A stretch of DNA of 51,530 bases from Candidatus Pelagibacter communis (GCF_001179985.1 NZ_CVSI01000014.1:1-51530); one strand, 5' to 3'; positions 1 through 8,867 are shown, numbered from the stretch's first letter. The notes: generated by a model not told the origin, from the sequence alone. A program made the numbers and translations.

Positions 1-46
1 TGATTAATATAAACGAATAAGTTAAGTATACCAATAGACGTTAAAT

Positions 47-1789
47 ATGAAAAATTTCTTACAAAATATTTTAAAAAAAAAAGAAAATAGTTCAGATGCT
101 ACTCCAAAAAAAGATGAAGGGGAAAAAGGCAATAAAAAAATCAATTCTTTAATAGAAAAAATAAAATCTAAATTTAGTTCTGGTATAAAAAATAAATTAG
201 GAAAACAAGCTATACAAGGTGAAGAAATCGTAGGTGTAGAATTAACGCCATACGAAATAAGACTAGCCCAATTAAATAATAATAAGAATAATGAGTGGGT
301 TTTAGAAAAATTTTTTGTACATACCATTGAAGGATTACCAGAAAATGCATCAGTTTTAGAACATCCAGATAAAATTGGAGATGAGCTTAAAATAGCTCTT
401 CAAAAATCTAAAATAGAAACAACAAATGCTGCAATTGCAATACCAGTGACTAGTGCAATCATAAGAGTTGTAACCGCTCCATTAATGACCGATGAAGAGT
501 TGGGCAAGGCAATTGATACAGATTCTTTGTGGGAAAATCTTGTTCAATTAACTGATAATTTAAATGATTATTCTATATTTCACCAAGTAATAAATAGAGA
601 CAAAGAGAGGAATACGATGGATATTCTTTTCGTAGCCTCAAAATTATCAGATATAAATGGTTACACATCAATTATTAAAAAAGGTGGATTAAATGCAGTC
701 ATAATTGATGTTAAATGTTTTGCTTTAAAATCTGCTGTTGACCAAATGAATCAAATTAAGGGTTCAATTGAAGAAAGTAATTTAACTGCAGTTTTAGAAT
801 TTGGTTTAGATGAAAATTATGTAATGATTCTTTACGAAAACAATCCAATTATTACAGACATTTTCATAAGAAGTCAGGATAGAACCACTTTGCAGAAATC
901 TGACAATCAAGAGGAAATGGATGGTTTGGTAAGAAGATATATGACCCAAGTAAAACAAGCTATCCAAGACTTTGAAACAAAATATGAAAAAAGAATAAGA
1001 AATTTAAAAGTAGTTTCAAATTTACCAAATGTAGATTCGTATTTAGGAAGTTTTAGAAAAAATTTAGCTAATACTGGTTTTAATTTATTTGATCCAATTT
1101 CTGAAGTTAAAGTTCCAGCTCAATTGTCAGAAGGTGTTAAACTTGCAAATAGATCTTATCTTTCGACAGTAATTGGGCTAGCTTTTAGAAAATTAGATGT
1201 GTTTGGTTATTATAAATTTGTAACAGCTGTAAAAAATATCAACTTGTTACCAAACAGAGACAGCATGATTGCTCAGAAAAAAGCAAAAATATTTTCAAAT
1301 TTTGCTTTTAAGGGAGTAGTTGGTGTTGTTGGGGCAATATACATAATTCTTTTTGGATTATCGTTTTGGCAAATAAGTTCTCTCAACAAAAAATTAACTG
1401 ACTATGATCAAATTGTTTCCGAACATCAGTTAAAGACTTTAGAAAAAGCTAAATTTGCAAAAGAATTAGGAATTATTAACAAATCTTTAGAATTAAGTGG
1501 ATCAATAGAATCAAATAAAAAAATAAGTTTTAGAATTTTAGCTCAAATAGCATCCTCAGTTCCAAAAAGAGTTAAATTTAATTCAATAGACTTTGATGGA
1601 CAAAACCAAGTTATTATAAACGGAGTTGCATCAACAGACCAAGATATATTAAAACTAATTGGTAACTTAAATGAAAAAAAACTTATATCTCAGGCATCTT
1701 TAGCTAGTATGACTTTACCAGAGAGTAATGACCCAACTAAACCTAAAATGAAAGGTTTCAAAGTTGCTTGTACCGTGGAGAGTATATAA
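47..1789 (+). CDS. PilM-PilN fusion protein, type IV pilus inner-membrane platform
   Basis: The protein is 580 aa. After a Lys-rich N-terminal extension of about 60 residues, residues ~60-380 look like PilM, the actin-like cytoplasmic ATPase (opening GEEIVGVELTPYEIRLAQL). At residue ~398 the PilN hallmark INLLPNR appears, followed by a membrane segment (about residues 424-445) and a short periplasmic PilN-like domain. PilM and PilN are normally separate proteins that bind through this very INLLP motif, so the gene appears to fuse the two partners. It heads a tightly packed pilMN-O-P-Q-B-C set and its stop overlaps the next start (TAATG). ATG at 47 is preceded by only 46 bases in the window, so the promoter is probably outside. 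PilM/PilN identity rests on motifs and gene order. Confidence 0.85.
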   Translation: MKNFLQNILKKKENSSDATPKKDEGEKGNKKINSLIEKIKSKFSSGIKNKLGKQAIQGEEIVGVELTPYEIRLAQLNNNKNNEWVLEKFFVHTIEGLPENASVLEHPDKIGDELKIALQKSKIETTNAAIAIPVTSAIIRVVTAPLMTDEELGKAIDTDSLWENLVQLTDNLNDYSIFHQVINRDKERNTMDILFVASKLSDINGYTSIIKKGGLNAVIIDVKCFALKSAVDQMNQIKGSIEESNLTAVLEFGLDENYVMILYENNPIITDIFIRSQDRTTLQKSDNQEEMDGLVRRYMTQVKQAIQDFETKYEKRIRNLKVVSNLPNVDSYLGSFRKNLANTGFNLFDPISEVKVPAQLSEGVKLANRSYLSTVIGLAFRKLDVFGYYKFVTAVKNINLLPNRDSMIAQKKAKIFSNFAFKGVVGVVGAIYIILFGLSFWQISSLNKKLTDYDQIVSEHQLKTLEKAKFAKELGIINKSLELSGSIESNKKISFRILAQIASSVPKRVKFNSIDFDGQNQVIINGVASTDQDILKLIGNLNEKKLISQASLASMTLPESNDPTKPKMKGFKVACTVESI

Positions 1790-2442
1790 TGGATTTAAAA
1801 AATATTGATTTAAAAAATATAAACATAGAAGATCTTAAAGCAAAGTTACAAAATATTGATAAAAAAACTTTAATTAAGTTTGGTTCAGGTTTTGCAGCAA
1901 TATTGATTTTTTTGATAGGTTATTACGCTATCTTAAGCCCAATAGTTAATGAAAAGAAAGAAAAGTATAACGATAAAGTCCTTAAACAAGATGAAATTAT
2001 GCAAATGAGCAATGAAATCACTCAATTTAAAGCAGAGATTAAAAACAAAACTCCAGAATTCGAGCAAAGTTCATCACTCTTTCATACAAAAGCTGAAGTA
2101 GAAGGATTATACGATAGTTTGAGTAAATATGCTGGCGTAAACGGATTAGTAATTTCTAAAATAGAGAAACAGAAACCAAAACCTGTTCTTGTAGAGGGAG
2201 CAACCGAGCAGGCTGACCAAAATCTAGAAATACAAAGTGTTAAATATTTCAAAATTCCAGTAGCCTATGAAATAAAAGGAAACTTTCTTGGCTATATAAA
2301 ATTTAAAAGAGCTTTAGCAAGATCAAATAAAATGTTGAACTTTGATAAAGAAATTATAAGTTTAGTGCAAAACGACCCAAACGGTGCAATAGTTGCAAAA
2401 GGAGAATTAACAATAGTAGGTTTACCTAATGAATTTTTTTAA
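1789..2442 (+). CDS. pilO: PilO-like type IV pilus assembly protein
   Basis: This 217-aa protein has a short cytoplasmic N-terminus, one membrane segment (about residues 37-55, FAAILIFLIGYYAIL) and a periplasmic coiled coil plus ferredoxin-like domain, which is the PilO layout. PilO pairs with PilN in the periplasm to align the inner-membrane platform with the secretin. I chose ATG 1789, which overlaps the stop of the PilMN gene (TAATG); an in-frame ATG at 1768 would add seven residues and overlap more. The end overlaps the next gene by 14 bases. Sequence conservation in this family is low, so the call leans on topology and position. Confidence 0.78.
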   Translation: MDLKNIDLKNINIEDLKAKLQNIDKKTLIKFGSGFAAILIFLIGYYAILSPIVNEKKEKYNDKVLKQDEIMQMSNEITQFKAEIKNKTPEFEQSSSLFHTKAEVEGLYDSLSKYAGVNGLVISKIEKQKPKPVLVEGATEQADQNLEIQSVKYFKIPVAYEIKGNFLGYIKFKRALARSNKMLNFDKEIISLVQNDPNGAIVAKGELTIVGLPNEFF

Positions 2443-2920
2443 AATATTTTTTATTACTCTGATCTTAATCTATTCCCAAGCATCATTTGCTGATCAACAT
2501 GAAAGTGTTGAAGAGCAAACAACTGAACAAGTGACAGAACAAGAAACAGATCAAACAATTGAACAAACACCAACAGAACAAGCAACATTACCCGAAGATG
2601 AGGAAGATGAAGTTCCTTTGAATGATCCATTTGCAGGAAACGAGTCAGGCTCTAGCATTTCCAATATTCCAGACGGTGAAGAGGAAAATGAAATGAGTTT
2701 ATATAATTTTAAATTGGTTGGTATAATTTCTGGTGAAGAAACTAGCTATATTTCTTTAGTAGATGCATCTGGAGAAGTTATCACACTATCATTATCACAG
2801 TATTTAGGAGAAATTAAATTAGTAGATATGAGAATAAACGAGGCAATATTTGAAAAAAATGATAAAACTTATATGATCATAGACTTTAATAATCAAATTC
2901 GGGAAGTAAATGAATATTAA
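2429..2920 (+). CDS. PilP-like periplasmic pilus protein
   Basis: The 163-aa product starts with a cleavable-looking signal peptide (about residues 1-21, ending SQASFA). A low-complexity Thr/Glu/Gln stretch with degenerate TEQ repeats follows (residues ~26-55), then an acidic linker. The C-terminal ~70 residues (FKLVGIISGEETSYISLVDA...) resemble the small beta domain of PilP/GspC-type proteins. PilP links the PilN/PilO platform to the secretin, and this gene sits exactly between pilO and the secretin gene, overlapping both (14 and 11 bases). Canonical PilP is a lipoprotein; this one shows no lipobox Cys, so it may be soluble in the periplasm. Confidence 0.65.
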   Translation: MNFFKIFFITLILIYSQASFADQHESVEEQTTEQVTEQETDQTIEQTPTEQATLPEDEEDEVPLNDPFAGNESGSSISNIPDGEEENEMSLYNFKLVGIISGEETSYISLVDASGEVITLSLSQYLGEIKLVDMRINEAIFEKNDKTYMIIDFNNQIREVNEY

Positions 2921-4454
2921 AAAAATTTTATACCCAACTACTATTCTATTAATCTTACTAATAGTTTCAGGATGTGTAAAAAAGCCACAAAAAATAAAAA
3001 CTTTTAAACACAACACCCCACTTATAAAAAAAGATATTAAAGCTGCAGGTAAAGCAGAGATAGAAAAAACTTTGGAGATGGGACCAAAACCGGTTGAAGG
3101 AGACATTATAAAACTAGAAAAAAGAAAAAAAATATCTTCTGAAGCGCAAAGAAACTATCTTTTAATTCCCGATGACTTTCCATTGCTTAAACAAAGAGTA
3201 ACCCTAAACTTCAAAAACTTAGATTTTAAAGAGACCATGACTCTTATGGGCAAAATTGGAGAAATTAACGTGCTTGTTGGAGATGAAGTTGCAGGCGCTA
3301 TAAGTGCAGAGTTGATTAACGTGCCATGGGATAAAGCATTCCAAGCACTTTTAGATATGAAAAATTATGCATCTGATATTGATGTAAACAGTAATTTGAT
3401 AAGAGTTCACTCTCCAGAGACATTAACAGCACAAGAAACTTATAAATCTGAAAGAGCCTCTGCAGTTAGAAAAAAAGTTGAACTAGAAGATAGTGTTGAA
3501 CCAATTTACTCAGAAATTTTCAGGCTGTATTACATTTCACCAGCTGAAGCAAAGGCAACATTAACTGAATTATTTTCTTCAGGTGAGGGCGAAAATTCTT
3601 TCTCAACCTTACAAATAACAGAGGAGCAAGTAACTCGATCAATTATTATTAGAGGTAAAGAGAAAGATTTAGATGTAGTTGATAAAGTAATTAAGGAGAT
3701 TGATGTTAGAACGAAACAAGTATTAATTGAAGCGTATGTTGTGACAGCTAACTCTGAGTTTGAAAGACAACTTGGAGTAAGAATGGGAGCATATCGTACA
3801 AAAGCCGGTGAGCCAACAATTTCGGGATTAGGTACAGGTAGTGCCCCCACTGACTTTGGTGCAACTTCACAGGATGCTGGTGGATTTGGTGCTGCAGCAG
3901 GCGATATTCTTGATACAGGAGTTGTAGGCTCCAGTGGACTTGGAGTGCTAAAAAGAACAACGACTAGCGTTTTAAAAGCAGAAATTAATGCATTGGAGAA
4001 TTTAGGTTTAGGACAAGTTATCTCAAATCCAAAAATTTTCACTTTAGATAATCAGACAGCTACAGTCTCACAAGGTTTAGAAATACCATATACAACCATA
4101 TCAGACGGAGCTGCATCTACATCTTTTAAAGAAGCAGTATTGAAATTAGAAGTTACCCCAAGTATAGTAGGTGATGGAAATGTGCTTATGACTATTAAGG
4201 TAAATAATGACAGTGTTGAAGGAGATGGCACTGGTGAACCTCCAGTAAGAAAAATGGAGATAGACACAAGACTTTTAGTTGCAGATGGTGATATAGTAGT
4301 GATTGGTGGGATTAAAGAAAGTAAGTTGGAACAGAACACCAACAGAGTTCCTGGGCTTGGTGAAATGCCTGTAATTGGCAATCTATTTAAAGGCAATGTC
4401 AACCAAGATGACTTAAGTGAGCTACTAGTATTCATAGCACCAAGGGTATTATAA
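2910..4454 (+). CDS. Type IV pilus secretin, lipoprotein (PilQ/MshL-like)
   Basis: This 514-aa protein has a lipoprotein signal with lipobox ending at Cys22 (IVSGC). Residues ~95-150 form an STN-type N-domain (INVLVGDEV...), an N1/secretin N-domain follows at ~190-270, and the C-terminal ~200 residues are the secretin core with the family signature VPGLGEMPVIGNLFKG near the end. A Gly/Ala-rich loop lies at ~300-345. It should form the outer-membrane pore for the pilus. A self-acylated secretin is more typical of MshL-like proteins than classical PilQ, which often needs a separate pilotin; none is seen nearby. It overlaps the upstream gene by 11 bases. Confidence 0.9.
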   Translation: MNIKKILYPTTILLILLIVSGCVKKPQKIKTFKHNTPLIKKDIKAAGKAEIEKTLEMGPKPVEGDIIKLEKRKKISSEAQRNYLLIPDDFPLLKQRVTLNFKNLDFKETMTLMGKIGEINVLVGDEVAGAISAELINVPWDKAFQALLDMKNYASDIDVNSNLIRVHSPETLTAQETYKSERASAVRKKVELEDSVEPIYSEIFRLYYISPAEAKATLTELFSSGEGENSFSTLQITEEQVTRSIIIRGKEKDLDVVDKVIKEIDVRTKQVLIEAYVVTANSEFERQLGVRMGAYRTKAGEPTISGLGTGSAPTDFGATSQDAGGFGAAAGDILDTGVVGSSGLGVLKRTTTSVLKAEINALENLGLGQVISNPKIFTLDNQTATVSQGLEIPYTTISDGAASTSFKEAVLKLEVTPSIVGDGNVLMTIKVNNDSVEGDGTGEPPVRKMEIDTRLLVADGDIVVIGGIKESKLEQNTNRVPGLGEMPVIGNLFKGNVNQDDLSELLVFIAPRVL

Positions 4455-4455
4455 A

Positions 4456-6213
4456 ATGATAAAAATCAGCAGAGAGTCTGAGGTTAACTTGATCAACGTT
4501 TTAATAGATCAAGATGTCATATCAGGAAAAGATTTACCAAACATTAAAAAACTATCCTCTGAGGGAGAGAAAACACAACTTGAAGCAGTGTTTGATTTAA
4601 ATTTAACTGATGAGGACAAAATTTTAGATTTATTAGTAAAAGATCAAAATTTAGATGTTGTTGAATTAGATAATATGGAAATTACGGATGAAGTAAAAAC
4701 TGTGCTTCCTGCAAATTATATCAATATGAATTTTATTGCACCCTTTAAGATTGAAGGCAAGGTTCTTCATATAGCTATTTCAGATATATCTAAACTAAGT
4801 TTAATGAGAAATTTAAAAACTATAACTAAAAAAGATATAGAATTACATGCAGCAAAAATTACTCAAATATCAAGACATATAGAAAAAATTCTAGAGGGCA
4901 ATGAAACAACACTTAAAAGTATTAAAAAAGAAAACGCTAGAAAAGATAGAACTAAAACATTTGACTCTGATTTAGCTGAAGCAGGCGAAGTATTAGAAAA
5001 TAAGCCCGAAGAAGATATTGAAGCTATAGAAAATGAATCAGAGGTTATTAAATTTTCAACTGCAGTTGTTGCAGAGGCAATTAAAATGGGTGTATCAGAT
5101 ATTCATATTGAGCCATATAGATTTTCATCAAGAGTAAGATATCGACTTGATGGAATTTTAGCTTCCCAAGACAAATTCGCGAAGTTTTTACATGATAATT
5201 ACGGTGCTGTAGTAACTAGATTTAAAATTATGGGTAAACTAGACATTGCAGAGAGAAGACTTCCTCAAGACGGAGCAATTCCTTTTAAGATTGATGGTAA
5301 GGTTGTTGACTTACGTTTATCAATTTTACCTACTGCAAATAATGAGAGAATTGTAATGAGGATTTTGAATAAAGATGCAGGAGATATTAGTCTTGAGCAA
5401 TTAAATTTTGAAGAAACAGATTTAAAAAATCTCAGAAAAGCAATTCATGGAACTCAAGGATTAGTTTTAGTTACAGGTCCAACAGGATCAGGAAAAACCA
5501 CTACTCTTTATTCAATTTTAAAAGAAGTTTCAAAACCTCATCTAAATATTTTAACAGCAGAAGACCCTGTTGAGTATGAATTAGATGGAGTTGGACAAGT
5601 TCAAGTTAAAGAAGACATTGGTTTTAGTTTTGCGACAGCACTTAGATCCTTTTTAAGACAAGACCCTGAAATCATTTTAGTTGGAGAGATGAGAGATAAA
5701 GAAACAGTGGACATAGGTTTGAAAGCTGCTCTTACTGGTCACTTAGTTTTTAGCACACTTCACACAAATGATGCTCCAAGCACTATTACAAGGTTACAAA
5801 ATATGGGGACACCAGATTATTTAATTAGTGCAGCAGTTACTCTTGTGTTAGCGCAAAGACTTGCAAGAAAAACTTGTATGGATTGTAGAGAAGCTGACCC
5901 TGACATTACTCCAAAAGCTTTAGCGGATTTTGGTTTTACAGTAGAGCAAGCCTCAAGAGCAAAAGTTCAAAGAGGAAAAGGGTGCCCGAAATGTAAAGAC
6001 ACAGGTTACAAAGGAAGAATGGGTATTTATGAAATTCTAAATGTCACTAAACCTATTAAAGAAGCTATTTTAAGAAAAGCAACAACACCAGAACTCAAAA
6101 AAATTGCTACAGACGAGGGTTTTAGAACTATGCAAGACATGGGAAGAGAATTAATTTTAACTGGTGATTTAAATTTTAGAGAATATGATAGAGTTATATC
6201 TGGAGATCAATAA
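4456..6213 (+). CDS. pilB: Type IV pilus extension ATPase (PilB/MshE/GspE family)
   Basis: This 585-aa protein has an N-terminal MshEN/GspE-N type domain (residues ~1-150), then the AAA-like secretion ATPase with Walker A GPTGSGKTTT at about residue 341 and the Asp box and Walker B region (DPEIILVGEMRD). A tetracysteine zinc motif follows at about 473-513 (CMDC ... CPKC), characteristic of PilB/GspE extension ATPases and absent from PilT. It powers pilin polymerisation at the inner membrane. It starts one base after the secretin stop and overlaps pilC's start. No PilT retraction ATPase is present in the window. Confidence 0.93.
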   Translation: MIKISRESEVNLINVLIDQDVISGKDLPNIKKLSSEGEKTQLEAVFDLNLTDEDKILDLLVKDQNLDVVELDNMEITDEVKTVLPANYINMNFIAPFKIEGKVLHIAISDISKLSLMRNLKTITKKDIELHAAKITQISRHIEKILEGNETTLKSIKKENARKDRTKTFDSDLAEAGEVLENKPEEDIEAIENESEVIKFSTAVVAEAIKMGVSDIHIEPYRFSSRVRYRLDGILASQDKFAKFLHDNYGAVVTRFKIMGKLDIAERRLPQDGAIPFKIDGKVVDLRLSILPTANNERIVMRILNKDAGDISLEQLNFEETDLKNLRKAIHGTQGLVLVTGPTGSGKTTTLYSILKEVSKPHLNILTAEDPVEYELDGVGQVQVKEDIGFSFATALRSFLRQDPEIILVGEMRDKETVDIGLKAALTGHLVFSTLHTNDAPSTITRLQNMGTPDYLISAAVTLVLAQRLARKTCMDCREADPDITPKALADFGFTVEQASRAKVQRGKGCPKCKDTGYKGRMGIYEILNVTKPIKEAILRKATTPELKKIATDEGFRTMQDMGRELILTGDLNFREYDRVISGDQ

Positions 6214-7451
6214 TGTCATCAGAAACATTTACATATAAAGGTATATCTGCAGGAAAATACGTCGAGGGAGATATTGAGGCTCTTAATCAAGAAGAAGCTT
6301 CGTTTAAGCTTAAAGAGCAGAAAATAATAATAACCAATTTAGTTAAAACTAAGAAGAAAAAAGCTGAAAAAGAGAAGAAAAAAGGCTCTGGATTTTCATT
6401 TGGTAAGAAAAAAATTACACCTGCAGACGTAGTAATCTTTTCAAAACAATTTGCAACAATGGTTAAAGCAGGACTTCCAATTTTGAACGTACTTACTATG
6501 TTAAGAGATCAAATTGAACATCCAACAATGAAAGAGATTATTGAAGACATAAGAAAAAGTCTTGAAGGTGGTATAACTCTTTCAAAATGCTTTGAAAAAT
6601 ATCCAAAAGTTTTTGATAATATCTATATCAACTTAATTAAAGCAGGAGAGGCCAGCGGTAAATTAGATATTTTCTTACTTAAATTGGTAGACTCATTAGA
6701 AAAAAGAGAAAAAGTTAAAAAGAAGATAAAAGGTGCTTTAACATATCCAACAGTTATGTTCACCGTAGCCATAACAGTTATGGTATTCATGTTAATCAAA
6801 GTTGTTCCAGTATTTGCTAAAATGTATGAGGGAATGGGAGTTGCCTTACCAACTCCTACAGCAGTAATTATGAATGCTAGTAATTTTATGAGAGGCGCTG
6901 GTGGTTTAACACTTTTTATCATATTAGTGATCGGTTTTGCTGTATTTAAATATACGACAACAAAAATTCCTGCAATAAGATATAAGTGGCATCAACAGGT
7001 TTTAAAAATGCCAGTATTTGGAGATATGATACTAAAATCTCTTATTGCAAGAATATCATTAATTATGGGAAATCTAAGTGCAGCAGGTGTTAACCTTTTA
7101 GAGAGTATAGAAATTGCAAAACAAGTTAGCAATAATGATGTTGTTACACAAGCTTTAGAAAATGTTAAAAAAGGAGTTTTCTCCGGAGACACTTTAACCA
7201 AACTATTTTTGAAAGAGCCAGTGTTTCCACCTACATTCAGTCAATTAATTTCTGTTGGTGAACAAACTGGTAATTTAGATGAAATGTTTACTTCTGTTTC
7301 AAGTTATTACGAGGAAGAATTTGATACCGCAGTAGATAATATGTCAAGTTTAATTGAACCGATTATGATTGTTTTTATGGGTACGATGATCGGCGGATTA
7401 ATGATTGCGATGTACTCACCAATATTTAATGTTGGTTCTATAGTTGGATAA
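6213..7451 (+). CDS. pilC: Type IV pilus inner-membrane platform protein PilC
   Basis: This 412-aa protein of the PilC/GspF family has two repeated T2SSF cytoplasmic domains (about residues 75-200 and 275-400), each followed by hydrophobic membrane segments, including the C-terminal one at ~385-408 (IVFMGTMIGGLMIAMY). The motif GEASGKLD in the first repeat and GEQTGNLDEMF in the second are the classic paired family signatures. It anchors pilus assembly in the inner membrane next to the ATPase. The start overlaps the ATPase stop (TAATG). It is the last gene of the machinery operon and ends convergently with an antisense gene one base away. Confidence 0.93.
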   Translation: MSSETFTYKGISAGKYVEGDIEALNQEEASFKLKEQKIIITNLVKTKKKKAEKEKKKGSGFSFGKKKITPADVVIFSKQFATMVKAGLPILNVLTMLRDQIEHPTMKEIIEDIRKSLEGGITLSKCFEKYPKVFDNIYINLIKAGEASGKLDIFLLKLVDSLEKREKVKKKIKGALTYPTVMFTVAITVMVFMLIKVVPVFAKMYEGMGVALPTPTAVIMNASNFMRGAGGLTLFIILVIGFAVFKYTTTKIPAIRYKWHQQVLKMPVFGDMILKSLIARISLIMGNLSAAGVNLLESIEIAKQVSNNDVVTQALENVKKGVFSGDTLTKLFLKEPVFPPTFSQLISVGEQTGNLDEMFTSVSSYYEEEFDTAVDNMSSLIEPIMIVFMGTMIGGLMIAMYSPIFNVGSIVG

Positions 7452-7452
7452 T

Positions 7453-7893
7453 TTATAATTGTTTAGTAAGAATTAAATGGTTGATCCAAGGTTTTTCACC
7501 TTCTCTAAAAACAACTGCATCCATAATTTGTTGAATAAAAAAAGTTCCTAAACCACCTGGTTTAACATCATCAATATTTCTGTGTCTTACTTTTGCGCCA
7601 TCCACTGGTTTTCCTTTATCAAAAAAACCAATTTCTAATTCATCATTTTTTCCTAATGAAATTTTAATTTCCATTTTATCATCATTAGTTTCAATATCTT
7701 TATAGGCATGTTTAACAATATTTTGAGCCGCTTCAGCAATAGCTAAAACTAGCTCATCTTTTAAGTCTTGATCAATTTTAATTTTTTCAAAAACCTCTCT
7801 TGAAAAAGATCTTACTTCTTTTAAACTTGCAGAATTAACGATGAATTCTCTTGTCTCGGAAATTTTATTTTCACTTTTGTTTGTCTCGTTCAT
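7453..7893 (-). CDS. RsbW-like serine kinase / anti-sigma factor (GHKL ATPase)
   Basis: This 146-aa protein has a single HATPase domain of the RsbW/SpoIIAB kind. The N-box is at ~47-63 with Glu54 and Asn58 (ELVLAIAEAAQNIVKHAY), the G1-type DKGKP at 92-96, and the Gly-rich GGLGTFF at 113-119. Such proteins bind and inhibit a sigma factor or another target and phosphorylate a STAS antagonist. It lies 9 bases downstream of a STAS gene on the same strand, so the two form a partner-switching pair. Both sit opposite to and inside a type IV pilus locus. No sigma factor or PP2C phosphatase is nearby, so the output is unknown. Confidence 0.85.
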   Translation of the reverse strand: MNETNKSENKISETREFIVNSASLKEVRSFSREVFEKIKIDQDLKDELVLAIAEAAQNIVKHAYKDIETNDDKMEIKISLGKNDELEIGFFDKGKPVDGAKVRHRNIDDVKPGGLGTFFIQQIMDAVVFREGEKPWINHLILTKQL

Positions 7894-7902
7894 CTAATTT
7901 GT

Positions 7903-8202
7903 TTAATCTAAATTTAAAATCTGCTCTAGCTTAGCCATCATAATTACTTTCAAAACTGATTTACTGATTTCTTTTAAGATAACCTTAGTTCCAACCTCTA
8001 ATGCTTTTTGGTGACTTTCAATTAGAACAGATATTCCAGATGAGTCCATGTACTGAACGTCTTTTAAATTTATATGAACTTCTTTCTTAGCTTCGATCAA
8101 AGGCATAATTAACTCTTTAGCCTTATCAACAACGTCCATATCTATCTCTCCATTTAAAAAAACGGTAGATATGTTTCCTTCCTCTGAGACTTTATATGTC
8201 AT
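7903..8202 (-). CDS. STAS-domain anti-sigma factor antagonist (RsbV/SpoIIAA-like)
   Basis: This 99-aa single STAS domain carries the motif YMDSSGISVL at residues 51-60; one of the two serines (Ser54/Ser55) is the expected phosphorylation site. In this family the unphosphorylated antagonist sequesters the RsbW-like kinase encoded immediately downstream, and phosphorylation releases it. The upstream region (8203-8384) is shared with the divergent major pilin gene, so both promoters must lie in about 180 bases. The family call is firm; the controlled process is not known from sequence. Confidence 0.87.
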   Translation of the reverse strand: MTYKVSEEGNISTVFLNGEIDMDVVDKAKELIMPLIEAKKEVHINLKDVQYMDSSGISVLIESHQKALEVGTKVILKEISKSVLKVIMMAKLEQILNLD

Positions 8203-8371
8203 AAAAAATTAATATTCCCTCATAGGTATATATGCCTTATAAATCTTAAATTAAGAAAAAAAAAGGTGTTTTGGCCTAATTTTAACACGAAATTTGTTGA
8301 AAATATCAATAAATTGATTAAAAAAAAGGCTTTGAAATACGTTTTAATGGAGATACAGTTAAACAATAATT

Positions 8372-8377
8372 GAGGAG
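8372..8377 (+). promoter_or_regulatory. Strong Shine-Dalgarno of the first pilin gene
   Basis: GAGGAG lies seven bases before the ATG at 8385. Most genes in this window have weak or no recognisable ribosome binding site and depend on overlaps with the gene before them, so this strong site fits a stand-alone, abundantly translated pilin. Confidence 0.7.
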
Positions 8378-8384
8378 TTATTAA

Positions 8385-8852
8385 ATGAAAAAAAATTCAA
8401 AAGGTTTCACACTTATAGAACTACTTGTTGTTGTAGCTATCATCGGTATTTTAGCTGCAGTTGGCGTAGTTGCATATAATGGTTATACAGCTTCAGCAAA
8501 GAAAAATGCTGTTAAAACTATGCATGCACAAACACTAAAATATGTTTCAGCAGAGATACAAAAATGTACTCTTGAAGGAGCTAGTGGTAAAGCGTTTGGA
8601 TCAAATAGCGCAAACTGTGGACAAATTAATGGTAACAATGGAGCGACAACAGCAGTTTCTGCTTTAGTTGCAAATGCTACTGATAAAAACCCATACGACT
8701 CATCTAAAAAAGCAATAGAGAATACAACTGGCTATGCAGAAGGTCGAATTAGTGTAAACGGAAGTGGTAAAGTTATAACTATTAAATCTTGCTATGTAAC
8801 ACCATGTTCTGGTGACAATATTACAGGCGAAACTAAAGTTACTATAGAATAA
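8385..8852 (+). CDS. Type IV pilin, probable major subunit (PilA-like)
   Basis: This 155-aa prepilin has a short leader (MKKNSKG) and the canonical cleavage site G|FTLIE, followed by the hydrophobic N-terminal helix (LLVVVAIIGILAAVGVVAY). The mature N-terminus would be methylated Phe, with Glu5 for assembly. The globular part has four Cys in two pairs (CTLEG.../NCGQ and SCYVTPC), suggesting disulfides and a C-terminal D-region loop. It has a strong ribosome site and its own upstream region, divergent from the STAS gene. The prepilin peptidase needed to process it is not in the window. Major versus minor pilin status is inferred from first position and the strong start signal. Confidence 0.9.
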   Translation: MKKNSKGFTLIELLVVVAIIGILAAVGVVAYNGYTASAKKNAVKTMHAQTLKYVSAEIQKCTLEGASGKAFGSNSANCGQINGNNGATTAVSALVANATDKNPYDSSKKAIENTTGYAEGRISVNGSGKVITIKSCYVTPCSGDNITGETKVTIE

Positions 8853-8867
8853 TATTTCAATTTTTTA

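Noticed and set aside
1768-1788. Upstream ATG for pilO
   Set aside because: It would add seven residues and extend the overlap into the PilMN gene; ATG 1789 gives the compact TAATG junction seen repeatedly here.
2502-2595. Tandem repeat in the PilP-like gene
   Set aside because: The TEQ-type repeats are degenerate in both DNA and protein and look like a low-complexity linker, not a true repeat array.
3530-4042. 170-aa open frame antisense to the secretin gene
   Set aside because: It lies wholly inside the secretin gene on the other strand, has Ser/Pro-rich random-looking composition and no start context; a shadow of the real gene.
8262-8345. Sigma-54 promoter upstream of the first pilin gene
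   Set aside because: Searched by eye for GG-N10-GC spacing; TTGGCC and a later GC do not line up with the required motif.
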